Positions 7,949 to 16,270 of a DNA stretch of 64,000 nt are shown here, piece by piece. Each line of letters starts with the position of its first letter. Position 1 is the stretch's first letter. The DNA lies in the NCBI GenBank assembly GCA_049602155.1, contig JBMYRH010000010.1:124001-188000 (forward strand). Direction: 5' to 3'. The notes under the pieces were generated by a model. It saw only the letters and a program-made list of their open reading frames with translations, was not told the origin of the DNA and did no database searches. A program made the translations under genes and the position numbers. This stretch comes from JBMYRH01 sp049602155 (GTDB lineage: Bacteria; Myxococcota_A; UBA9042; PHBI01; JBMYRH01).

Positions 7949-10074
7949 GTTCGGTAGCTCCCGTCAGTGTGCTCAGTGCGCTCCTCTTGGTCGCGTCCTC
8001 GGCTCAGGCAGAGGAGAACCTCACTGTGGTGACGCCCGCGCCTCAAAAGGGCAGCAGCTTTGATGCAGAGCGGACCCACTATGTCCTCGACAAGGCCACC
8101 TTGGAGGCCGCTCAAGTCGTGGACGGCGTGGAGGCTGCATCGCGCGTGCCGGGCGTCTCGCTTCAGCGCACCAATCGCGGCGCTGGGACCCCCTTGATCC
8201 GCGGCTTCGCGGGCATCCAGAACGTCGTCTACGTCGATGACGTGCGCTTCGACCTCTCCACCTTCCGGACCGGCCCTAACCAATACGCGGCGCTGAGTGA
8301 TCCCCTGGGCCTCGACGCGGTGAGCGTCACCTTGGGGCCTGGGGCGGTCCTCTCTGGGTCCGGCGCGATGGGGGGCGTCCTGCGCTATCAGACCGAGGGG
8401 TTGCGGGCCGATGAGGGCTTCGGTGGTCGCGCGCTGGGGCGCATCGCCAGCGCGGACGGCGCCATGAGTGGTGGTCTCCGCCTGGGGGGGCGCAGTGGGC
8501 CCGTGTCCGGGTGGATCGGGGGCTCTGTGCAGCACCACGGGACCTTGAGGACAGGGGGTAAAGGGAGCGTCCCGTTGAGCGCCTTTGACCGCGCAAATTG
8601 GCGGGCCAAGGTCGGCGTGGATCTCGGCGATGATTGGCAGCTCATCAGCGCATATACGGCCCACCGGGTTCATCACGCTTATCGGACGGACAAGCTCCAG
8701 AAGGGCGAGATCCGGCGCTACGATAACGACGATCACTTAGCCTACCTGTCGCTACAGCGGCGCGTCGACCACGGTGCCTTACGGGACCTCCGAGTGACGG
8801 CCTCCTATCACCACTTGGATGACCGCGTGGTGCGATACGGATGCGCTCAGCGCCCCGACGGCGCTGCAGATGATTTGAGCGCCTGTGTCGCGCTGAACGC
8901 GTCGACGGTGGAGCGCACACGAGAGAACTTGGACACCGTCGATGCCTTTGGGCTCAGGGCGTCGTCTGAGCTTCGCTGGCTCGATGAGCGCCTCGTCCTC
9001 GAGGCCGGGGTTGAAGGCCGCCTTGAGCTCGTCGGCAGCGAGGGCTGGGACTCAAAGTCAGGCGGGGCCGTTCGTGGGACCTTCTCAGACGGATCGTATT
9101 ACGGTGGCGCGGATGTCTTCGCTCAGCTCGAGGGGCGCCCTTACGTCGATCCAGGTCGCTTGGAGCTGGTCCTGACCGGGGGCGCCCGACTGGGCTCGAT
9201 TTTCGCACATGCCGATGATGTCCCTGGCCTCGATGAGGTCGACTACACGCAGATCATGCCCGCATTCTCCGCTGGGGTGCGTGCCCTGCTCTTCAATCAA
9301 CTGAACGTCTTCGCGAGCTTCCATGAAGGGGTGCGCGCGCCGAACCTGCAGGAGACGACTGCGCTGGGTGACACCGGCAATTTCTTCGAGCTGCCTCACG
9401 GCGATTTGGGGCCAGAGCGGGCAGACAGCATCGAGGTCGGCGTGCGGACTCACCTGGGCTGGTTGAGGGCCGAGGCGGTCTACTTTCACACGTGGCTCAG
9501 TGACGCCATCGTCCGCACCGAGGTTGAGGATGGCGCCGCGCTCTATCCAGAGGCAGAGGGCGCGACGGTCATGCAGCGCGTCAACGCGGAGCTCGCCGAG
9601 CTGGATGGTTTAGAGATCGGCCTTGAGACGGGGGCGTTGATGGGGATCTCGGCCTTTGCAGATCTGGCGTGGCTTCAGAGCGACGTGACGCGAGTCGATG
9701 GGAGCGTTGAACCTGGGCGCCGGATCCCCCCCCTTCAGGGGCGAGCCGGGCTGCGTTGGGCCAGTGAGATCTACACGACCTCGGTGAGCGCGGCGGCGCG
9801 CTGGGCGGCGCCCCAGAGTCGGCTCTCCTCGGGGGACACGAAAGACCTGAGGATCTGCGCTGATCCTGACCAACCTTGGCGCACCCTCGGCGACGCCTGC
9901 GAGGGGACACCCGGATGGGCGACGCTCGATCTTCACGCTGGGATCTCGCCCAAACCAGGGATGCGGGTCCAAGCCAGCGTGTTGAACCTCCTCGATGTGT
10001 CGTATCGCCACCACGGTTCCGGGTTCGATGCCCCTGGGATCGATGTGCGCCTCAGCCTCTCTTACGACCTCTAA
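7945..10074 (+). CDS. TonB-dependent outer-membrane receptor
   Basis: 709 aa. It starts with TTG at 7945, overlapping the stop of the SnoaL-like gene (ATTGA), and has a signal peptide ending SSAQA. A plug domain follows (ASRVPGVSLQR, PLIRGF, VYVDDVRFD, VSVTLGPGAVLSGSGAMGG at about 60-145). A beta-barrel rich in aromatic strand ends follows, closing with LNLLDVSYRHHG...LSLSYDL, where the terminal hydrophobic residue fits an outer-membrane barrel. GVRAPNLQETTALGDTGNFFELP.G.LGPERADSIEVGVR is the typical TonB barrel segment. The plug is closest in style to haem/siderophore receptors, but the substrate cannot be told from sequence alone. Confidence 0.9.
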   Translation: MSSVAPVSVLSALLLVASSAQAEENLTVVTPAPQKGSSFDAERTHYVLDKATLEAAQVVDGVEAASRVPGVSLQRTNRGAGTPLIRGFAGIQNVVYVDDVRFDLSTFRTGPNQYAALSDPLGLDAVSVTLGPGAVLSGSGAMGGVLRYQTEGLRADEGFGGRALGRIASADGAMSGGLRLGGRSGPVSGWIGGSVQHHGTLRTGGKGSVPLSAFDRANWRAKVGVDLGDDWQLISAYTAHRVHHAYRTDKLQKGEIRRYDNDDHLAYLSLQRRVDHGALRDLRVTASYHHLDDRVVRYGCAQRPDGAADDLSACVALNASTVERTRENLDTVDAFGLRASSELRWLDERLVLEAGVEGRLELVGSEGWDSKSGGAVRGTFSDGSYYGGADVFAQLEGRPYVDPGRLELVLTGGARLGSIFAHADDVPGLDEVDYTQIMPAFSAGVRALLFNQLNVFASFHEGVRAPNLQETTALGDTGNFFELPHGDLGPERADSIEVGVRTHLGWLRAEAVYFHTWLSDAIVRTEVEDGAALYPEAEGATVMQRVNAELAELDGLEIGLETGALMGISAFADLAWLQSDVTRVDGSVEPGRRIPPLQGRAGLRWASEIYTTSVSAAARWAAPQSRLSSGDTKDLRICADPDQPWRTLGDACEGTPGWATLDLHAGISPKPGMRVQASVLNLLDVSYRHHGSGFDAPGIDVRLSLSYDL

Positions 10075-10209
10075 GGCGCATTCAGGCGACATTCATTGGG
10101 TCGATCTCCAGGGTAGGTTACGACCGAGATGAATTTCCCCCTTGCGTGCCTTCCCAATCGTGCGCGCGCTCTATTATACTCGCCAGACTTCTCGCAGGAA
10201 GGTGCCTCT

Positions 10210-13200
10210 ATGAAGAACTGGACGTCTCAACTGGCTGCCCTTTTCGCAACCCTTGCGCTCGTCGCATGCGGTAGCGGAGCAGGGATCTCACCCCCGGAAG
10301 AAGAGATCGATGCGTCGACCTCGACTCAAGACGCCTCTGGCGGCTCGGACACCGGCGGACAGAGCGTCCCGGACGTGACCCCCTTTGACGGCGGGACGTC
10401 TCAGCCGAACGAGGAAGTCACCGAGGGCAAAGACACCGGCGACGATCCCGATGAACCCGATACGAGCACGCCCGATGAGGACGTGCCCGTCACGCCAGGC
10501 GATGCAGGGGCCGATGTCGCTGACGACGTCGCCGCCGATCCCTGCTCGCTCCCCTCGCCCGTCGGCTGCGGCTGTGAGGAGAACGCCGACTGCAAGAGTG
10601 GCTACTGTGTCCCGACCGGCGAAGGCAATGAATGCACCGAGCCCTGCGAATCGGATTGCCCAGACGGCTGGGCGTGCGCCCCGTACGACGGCGGTGACGG
10701 TGTCTCGACCACCTACCTCTGCTTGCCTCTACACGCGTCTCTGTGCCGACCCTGCGAGACCGGCGCGGACTGCAAGTACCCAGGTGCTGACATCGGAGGC
10801 TATTGCCTCGACGCGGCTGACGGCTCAGGGAGCTTTTGTGGCGCCACCTGCGGTGATGACAACACCTGCCCCGAGGGTTACAGCTGTGATCTTGTCACCG
10901 ACAGCGATGGTGTACCGATTGAAGGGAATGTCTCGAACTGCGTCCCGATCGACGCGGTCTGCGACTGTAACCCCAAGGCGATCAAGGACGGCGCGTCGAC
11001 GACCTGCTACGTCGGGAACGCCTTTGGGACCTGCCCCGGCACCCGCTACTGCGATCTCGATGGTTTGACCGAGTGCGTCTCTGACGAGCCGGCCTCTGAG
11101 GAGGTCTGTGACGGTGAGGACAACAACTGCGATGGCCTCGTCGACGAGGGCTTTGAGAACCTCGATGGTGACGATTGGGCCGACTGCGTCGACGACGATG
11201 ATGACGGCGACGGCACCCCTGACGAGGAGGACAACTGCCCTGGCGTGGCGGGGGACCAGACCGACACTGATGGTGACGGCTTTGGGGACGTCTGTGATGA
11301 AGATGACGACGGCGATGGGACGGCTGACGCTGAGGACTGCGGTCCGCTCGATCCAGATTACCAGTGCACCATCTACTACTACGACGAGGACGGTGATGGG
11401 TTCGGCAAGTGCGCCGTGAAGCAGTGCCTGTGTGAGCCTGAGGGCGCCTACACGGTCGAGGGGTGTGAGGTGGGCTCAGAGACCGAGCCTTCGACCAACG
11501 ACTGCTTGGACACTGATGATACGGTGAACCCCGGCGCGGCGGAGATCTGCGACCTCAAAGACAACGACTGTGACGGCATCTCAGACAACCCGTGGCCCGA
11601 CGCCGGGAAGGCGTGCGACGGCGCTGACGCTGACAGCTGCAAGGCGGGCACGTGGATCTGCAATGACACCCAAGATGATGTCTTCTGCGACGAGCAGCCT
11701 GGCGACACCGCCGATGAGGTCTGCGACGGCGAGGACAACGACTGTGATGGCCTGACCGACGAAGCCGATGACGGCTCACCGCTGACGCAGAGTTGCTACT
11801 CAGGCATCGCCGGCACCGAGGGTGTCGGCACGTGCACAGGCGGCACCGCCACGTGCGAAGCCGGCAGCTATGGTGAGTGCGCGGGTGAGGTCACGCCACA
11901 GGTCGAGGGTTGCGATGCTATTGACAACGACTGTGACGGCGACACCGATGAGGAGCTCGGCGAGACGAGCTGCGGTATCGGCCAGTGCGAAAAGACGGTC
12001 CAGAACTGCGTCGACGGCGTGGTGCAGACCTGTGAAGCTGGTGACGGCGCGACCGCTGAGGTCTGCGATGGGGTCGACAACGACTGCGACGGGTTTGTCG
12101 ACGCCGTTGACTTCGACATGGAGCGGCCCGCTTGTGAGCTCACCGAGGGGGTCTGTGGCGGCATCGCGAAGCCGGTCAGCCTCTGCGTGGATGGCTCGTG
12201 GGCCTTCTGTGGTCCCGACGATTACTCTGCGATGGCGGCCCTCTACGAGCCTGGCGTTGAGCAGAGCTGCGACGGCGTGGATAACGACTGTGACGGGCAG
12301 ACAGACGAGGAGCTGGGGCAGACGCTCTGTGGTGAGGGTGAGTGCCAAAAGGTCATCGCCAACTGCATCGACGGGGTCCCTCAGCAGTGCGACGACTTCG
12401 CAGAGGCCTCCGATGAGATCTGCGACGGCCTCGACAATGACTGTGACGGTGACGTCGATGAGGATATGGGGCAGACGACCTGCGGCGTCGGTGCCTGTGA
12501 GCAGACGATTCAGAACTGCATCAACGGCACACCACAGACCTGTGATGCCTTCGAGGGCGCCGCAGACGAGGTCTGTGACGGCATCGATAACGACTGCGAT
12601 GGGCTCACTGACGGTGATGACCCTGACATGGCCATGGAGCTCTGTGAGAATCAGCAGGGCGTCTGTGATGGCGCAGAGAAGAGCGCGGACCTCTGCGTCG
12701 AGGGCGCATGGCAGGCGTGTGACGCGGCCGTCTACACCGCTCATAACGCTGCCTACGACGATGACCTCGAGGCCATGTGTGATGGCATCGACTCTAACTG
12801 CAGCGGCATCGCCGATGACACCTTTGAGCTGACGCTGCTCGACGGCTCCACTGTCAACGGGGTCGGCCAGGCCTGTGGCACCGGTGAGTGTGCGGGCGGC
12901 GTGACGGTCTGTGGCGAGTCGATGAGCGGCATCGAGTGCACCACCGAGATCATCGCTACCGACGAGACCTGCGACACCCTCGACAACAACTGTAACGGCT
13001 TCATCGACACCGAGGATCCCGACCTGGTGATCCCCGACTGCGCGAACCAAGAGGGCGTCTGCATGGGCGCGGCCAAGCCTCTGGCGCTCTGCACAGATGG
13101 CGCATGGGCCGACTGCGACGACACGACCTACGCAGAGTGGTCGGCGGACTACACCCCGGGCGAAGACTCATGCACCGACGCGGTCGATAACGACTGCAGC

Positions 13201-13410
13201 GGCGCCGCGAACGAGGGCTGTACACCCGAGAACGTCGACTTCACCTTCGGCTCCTGGATGGTCACAGACCTGGGTGCCCTAGAGGATGGCCAGCACGGCG
13301 TTGATCTCGTCATCGGCGAAGTGGGCGGCATCGGCGCGCCCATCGGGGACCCCGATGAGGGCGCGATGTACACCATCGACTTCGGCTTCTTCTCCACCGT
13401 GAGCCCCTAG
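10210..13410 (+). CDS. MopE-repeat lipoprotein, putative metal-binding
   Basis: 1066 aa from ATG 10210, preceded by AGGAAGG. An in-frame extension to 10129 lacks a signal-like start. The lipobox is LVAC (about residue 21). A Ser/Thr/Asp linker and Cys-rich modules follow. Asp-rich thrombospondin-type-3/calcium repeats come next (DDDGDGTPDEEDNCP, DTDGDGFGDVCDEDDDGDG). Then come about 11 copies of the MopE-type motif EVCDG.DNDCDG..DE. MopE of Methylococcus is a copper-binding surface protein; binding here is inference. The C-terminal 60 residues (VDFTFGSW..TDLG..EDGQHGVDL) differ. It lies 10 bp upstream of the first fibre-like paralogue, so it likely heads that operon. Confidence 0.85.
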   Translation: MKNWTSQLAALFATLALVACGSGAGISPPEEEIDASTSTQDASGGSDTGGQSVPDVTPFDGGTSQPNEEVTEGKDTGDDPDEPDTSTPDEDVPVTPGDAGADVADDVAADPCSLPSPVGCGCEENADCKSGYCVPTGEGNECTEPCESDCPDGWACAPYDGGDGVSTTYLCLPLHASLCRPCETGADCKYPGADIGGYCLDAADGSGSFCGATCGDDNTCPEGYSCDLVTDSDGVPIEGNVSNCVPIDAVCDCNPKAIKDGASTTCYVGNAFGTCPGTRYCDLDGLTECVSDEPASEEVCDGEDNNCDGLVDEGFENLDGDDWADCVDDDDDGDGTPDEEDNCPGVAGDQTDTDGDGFGDVCDEDDDGDGTADAEDCGPLDPDYQCTIYYYDEDGDGFGKCAVKQCLCEPEGAYTVEGCEVGSETEPSTNDCLDTDDTVNPGAAEICDLKDNDCDGISDNPWPDAGKACDGADADSCKAGTWICNDTQDDVFCDEQPGDTADEVCDGEDNDCDGLTDEADDGSPLTQSCYSGIAGTEGVGTCTGGTATCEAGSYGECAGEVTPQVEGCDAIDNDCDGDTDEELGETSCGIGQCEKTVQNCVDGVVQTCEAGDGATAEVCDGVDNDCDGFVDAVDFDMERPACELTEGVCGGIAKPVSLCVDGSWAFCGPDDYSAMAALYEPGVEQSCDGVDNDCDGQTDEELGQTLCGEGECQKVIANCIDGVPQQCDDFAEASDEICDGLDNDCDGDVDEDMGQTTCGVGACEQTIQNCINGTPQTCDAFEGAADEVCDGIDNDCDGLTDGDDPDMAMELCENQQGVCDGAEKSADLCVEGAWQACDAAVYTAHNAAYDDDLEAMCDGIDSNCSGIADDTFELTLLDGSTVNGVGQACGTGECAGGVTVCGESMSGIECTTEIIATDETCDTLDNNCNGFIDTEDPDLVIPDCANQEGVCMGAAKPLALCTDGAWADCDDTTYAEWSADYTPGEDSCTDAVDNDCSGAANEGCTPENVDFTFGSWMVTDLGALEDGQHGVDLVIGEVGGIGAPIGDPDEGAMYTIDFGFFSTVSP

Positions 13411-13420
13411 GAGGATGGTC

Positions 13421-16270
13421 ATGATACGCACGACACTCCTCGTCGCTTCATTGCTCATGGTCTCGGGACTGGCCCAGGCCGCGGTCCCGATGCAGATCCC
13501 CTTGCAAGGCACCCTCCGTGATAACGCCGGTGCCCCGGTGAGCGAGGGCACCTTCGAGATGACCTTTACGCTCTACAGAGACGCTGAGGGGACCGACTCC
13601 GCTTGGACGACGACCCGAGAGGTCACTGTCCAAGGCGGGCTCTTCCGCGCGATGCTCGGTGAGGACACGCCGGTCGATCCGCAGCTCTTCACCGCCGAGG
13701 GCTCGCTGTGGCTCGGTGTCGCTGTGGAGGCCGAGCCTGAGCTTCCGCTTCGTCCACTGGCCTCGACGCCTTACGCGCTCGCAGCAGGCGAGGCCGCAGG
13801 GCTCAGCTGCTCAGGGTGTGTCGCACCCGAGGCTTTGAGCGAGGGGGCGCTTGAGACGATCCGCACCGAGGCTGTGGCTGCAGGGGCCGCCGCTGGCTTC
13901 GCCGCCAACGCCGGTGAGCTCGCCTATGACGACGCGGCCGCCGCGCTCGGCGCGACCACGGTCCAGACGGCCATCGAGCAGCTCAAGGGCCTCATCGATG
14001 ACTCCGCGTCGACTGGTGGCTCCGGGGCGCTCAACGAGGGCGCGGGCACCATCAGCAGGATCTCCAACCAGTGGGGGCTCCCGAGCTACGGCACGGCCGT
14101 CGAGTACGTCCACCTGATGAACCCCAACCCGCCGAAGGTGCTCTTGCACCTCTATGGTGGTGAGAACACCGGCTTTGCGTCCTCGAATAACCTCATTGTG
14201 TCTAACAGCTATACGCCGAACACCTACTCGGGGGGCGCCAACGGTCAGGCTGGGGAGGACACGCTGACGGTCCTTAATGCAGGGGCCTTTAACCAGGGTG
14301 ATCACATCCTGATTCACCAGACGATCGGCACCAACCACGGTCAGTGGGAGCTCAACGCGGTCCAGGCGATTAACAGCAACAGCCTCAAGCTCGCCAAGGC
14401 GCTGACCCACACCTATGTGTCAGACACCAGCGGCAGCACCAACAATATGCAGCGCGCTCAGGTCGTCATCGCCGCGTCATACAACACCTTCGAGGTTGTC
14501 AACGGGGGCAACGTCTACCCCTCATCGCAGCTTCCCAGTGGCTCTAGTGATGATTACTACGGCGGCATCGTCTACATCCGTGCACGCCAGATGACGGTCA
14601 AAAATGGCGGAACGATTCACGCAGACCACTACGGACATCCTCAGAACGGCTGGTGCTCTTGGAATTGTCAGTCTCCTCAGGGTGACAGCGAGTGTGGCGT
14701 CAATACGAGCAACACCCAAACCAACAACTGCTCCGGCGGCGGTGGCGGCGCTTCAAACAGCTCGAGCTGCAGCTGCAGCAATGGCGGTGGCGGTGGCGGT
14801 AACCGAACCGCTGGTGGAAATGGCGTTAACACCGGCTGCTACAGCCCTGGTCAGGGCGGAAACGCCAAGGGGGCTGAGGGGGACGGAAAGCTTCACTTTG
14901 GCGGCGCAGGCGCCTCAGGTGGCTATCCCCACGGGGGCGGAGCATCGGGTGGCCTGGTGGTCATCGGCGCTGACACGTTCATCGTCGAGTCGGGCGGCCG
15001 CATCTCGGCCAACGGCCAAAACGGTAATGGCGGCAGCCACGGTGGTGTCGGTGGTGGCGCAGGCGGCACGGTCGCCATCTTCGCCAACAACATCGACACG
15101 CCTGATGACACGAACTCGGTCGCTGCCTCGGGTGGGTCTGGAGGCTCGAGTTGTGGCGGTAACGGTGGCCAGGGCGGTGAGGGCTGGGTGCTTGAGCAGC
15201 CCCCCATCACTGGGATCGTCAACCAGAGCTACGCGACCGGGGTCGAGATCTGGGTCGACGGTCAAGAGATCACCCCAACCGTGGGCGACCCCAACGGTAA
15301 AGGGCTGCCTCACTGGAATGCGCAAGACGAGACCTGGGGCGGCACCGGGACCGAGGCGTGGTCCTCTGGTCCACTCGACCTCACCAACGCCGCGGACTGG
15401 ACCTTGGGCGAGCACACCATCGAGTTCAAAGAGACCGGCGGAGCGGGCGGTGACCTCAAGGCCTACCTCTACATGATCCAGACCTTCACTGAGTCCAGCC
15501 CACCTGTGAACGACACGTGCACGACGCCCGTGGCCATCGACCTCTCAGAGGGCCCCGTCGTCCTGAGCGGTACGACCGAGGACGTCATGGGCAAGACCAA
15601 GGCGACCGACGCCAACTCCGCTGAGTGCGGCGGCGCAGGCGGCGCTGACGTGACCTACAGCATCACGCTCACCGAGCGCTCGCTCATCAACGTCGCCACG
15701 GTCTCGCCTTTCCCGATGCGGATGTACCTGCGCGAGGGCGACTGCACTGAGGGTGAGGTCGTCTACTGCGCAGACGGTGACTTCTCGACCACCCCCTTTG
15801 AGCCCGGCACCTACTTCCTCATCGTCGACAGCGATGAGGCTCAGGCGAAGGGTGACTTCACCCTGGCGGTGTCTCTCACGAGCGCCACTTTGCCCCTCAA
15901 CGACACCTGTGACACGGCCATTGACCTCATCTTCAGTGGGGTAGGCATCGCGACCCACACCTCGTCGACGCTCTACAGTCTCGATCAATACAGCGCCTTC
16001 TGTGGCGGCGAGGGCGGCCCTGATGTCGTCTACTCCTTTGAGGCCGGGACCGGTCAAGGGGTCGAGGTGACGGTCGCGAGTGAGGACTTCGAGCCTGTCC
16101 TGCACGTCTACAAGGGCGCCTGCGCCACCCCTGACAACCTCCTCACCTGCTCGACGGCGGGCAGCATCAGCATCCCCGCGGGCCTCGGAGGCGACTACTG
16201 GTTGGTCGTCGACTCCCCGGGTGAGGCCGAGTGGGGCAACTACGATCTCACGGTGACCAAGAGCCAATGA
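13421..16270 (+). CDS. Fibre-like secreted repeat protein, paralogue A
   Basis: 949 aa. I chose ATG 13421 because TAGGAGG at 13408-13414 abuts the earlier ATG (13415) and is ideally placed for 13421. The signal peptide ends AQA. Order of parts: a conserved N-domain (VPMQIPLQGTLRDNAGAPV...PLASTPYALAA); an SCSGC motif; a helical stretch with YDDAAAALGATTVQTAIEQL, resembling the trimerisation motif of tail-fibre-like proteins; a beta-rich central domain with very Gly/Asn/Ser-rich loops (about 430-590); the WVDGQ..T..VGDPNGKG module; and two Cys-paired PPC-like beta domains (NDTC...). First of four tandem paralogues; its TGA overlaps the next ATG (ATGA). Role unknown, probably a surface or extracellular fibre. 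Confidence 0.85.
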   Translation: MIRTTLLVASLLMVSGLAQAAVPMQIPLQGTLRDNAGAPVSEGTFEMTFTLYRDAEGTDSAWTTTREVTVQGGLFRAMLGEDTPVDPQLFTAEGSLWLGVAVEAEPELPLRPLASTPYALAAGEAAGLSCSGCVAPEALSEGALETIRTEAVAAGAAAGFAANAGELAYDDAAAALGATTVQTAIEQLKGLIDDSASTGGSGALNEGAGTISRISNQWGLPSYGTAVEYVHLMNPNPPKVLLHLYGGENTGFASSNNLIVSNSYTPNTYSGGANGQAGEDTLTVLNAGAFNQGDHILIHQTIGTNHGQWELNAVQAINSNSLKLAKALTHTYVSDTSGSTNNMQRAQVVIAASYNTFEVVNGGNVYPSSQLPSGSSDDYYGGIVYIRARQMTVKNGGTIHADHYGHPQNGWCSWNCQSPQGDSECGVNTSNTQTNNCSGGGGGASNSSSCSCSNGGGGGGNRTAGGNGVNTGCYSPGQGGNAKGAEGDGKLHFGGAGASGGYPHGGGASGGLVVIGADTFIVESGGRISANGQNGNGGSHGGVGGGAGGTVAIFANNIDTPDDTNSVAASGGSGGSSCGGNGGQGGEGWVLEQPPITGIVNQSYATGVEIWVDGQEITPTVGDPNGKGLPHWNAQDETWGGTGTEAWSSGPLDLTNAADWTLGEHTIEFKETGGAGGDLKAYLYMIQTFTESSPPVNDTCTTPVAIDLSEGPVVLSGTTEDVMGKTKATDANSAECGGAGGADVTYSITLTERSLINVATVSPFPMRMYLREGDCTEGEVVYCADGDFSTTPFEPGTYFLIVDSDEAQAKGDFTLAVSLTSATLPLNDTCDTAIDLIFSGVGIATHTSSTLYSLDQYSAFCGGEGGPDVVYSFEAGTGQGVEVTVASEDFEPVLHVYKGACATPDNLLTCSTAGSISIPAGLGGDYWLVVDSPGEAEWGNYDLTVTKSQ

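Noticed and set aside
11800..13050. 416-residue minus-strand frame
   Set aside because: Antisense of the MopE repeat region; no start signals.
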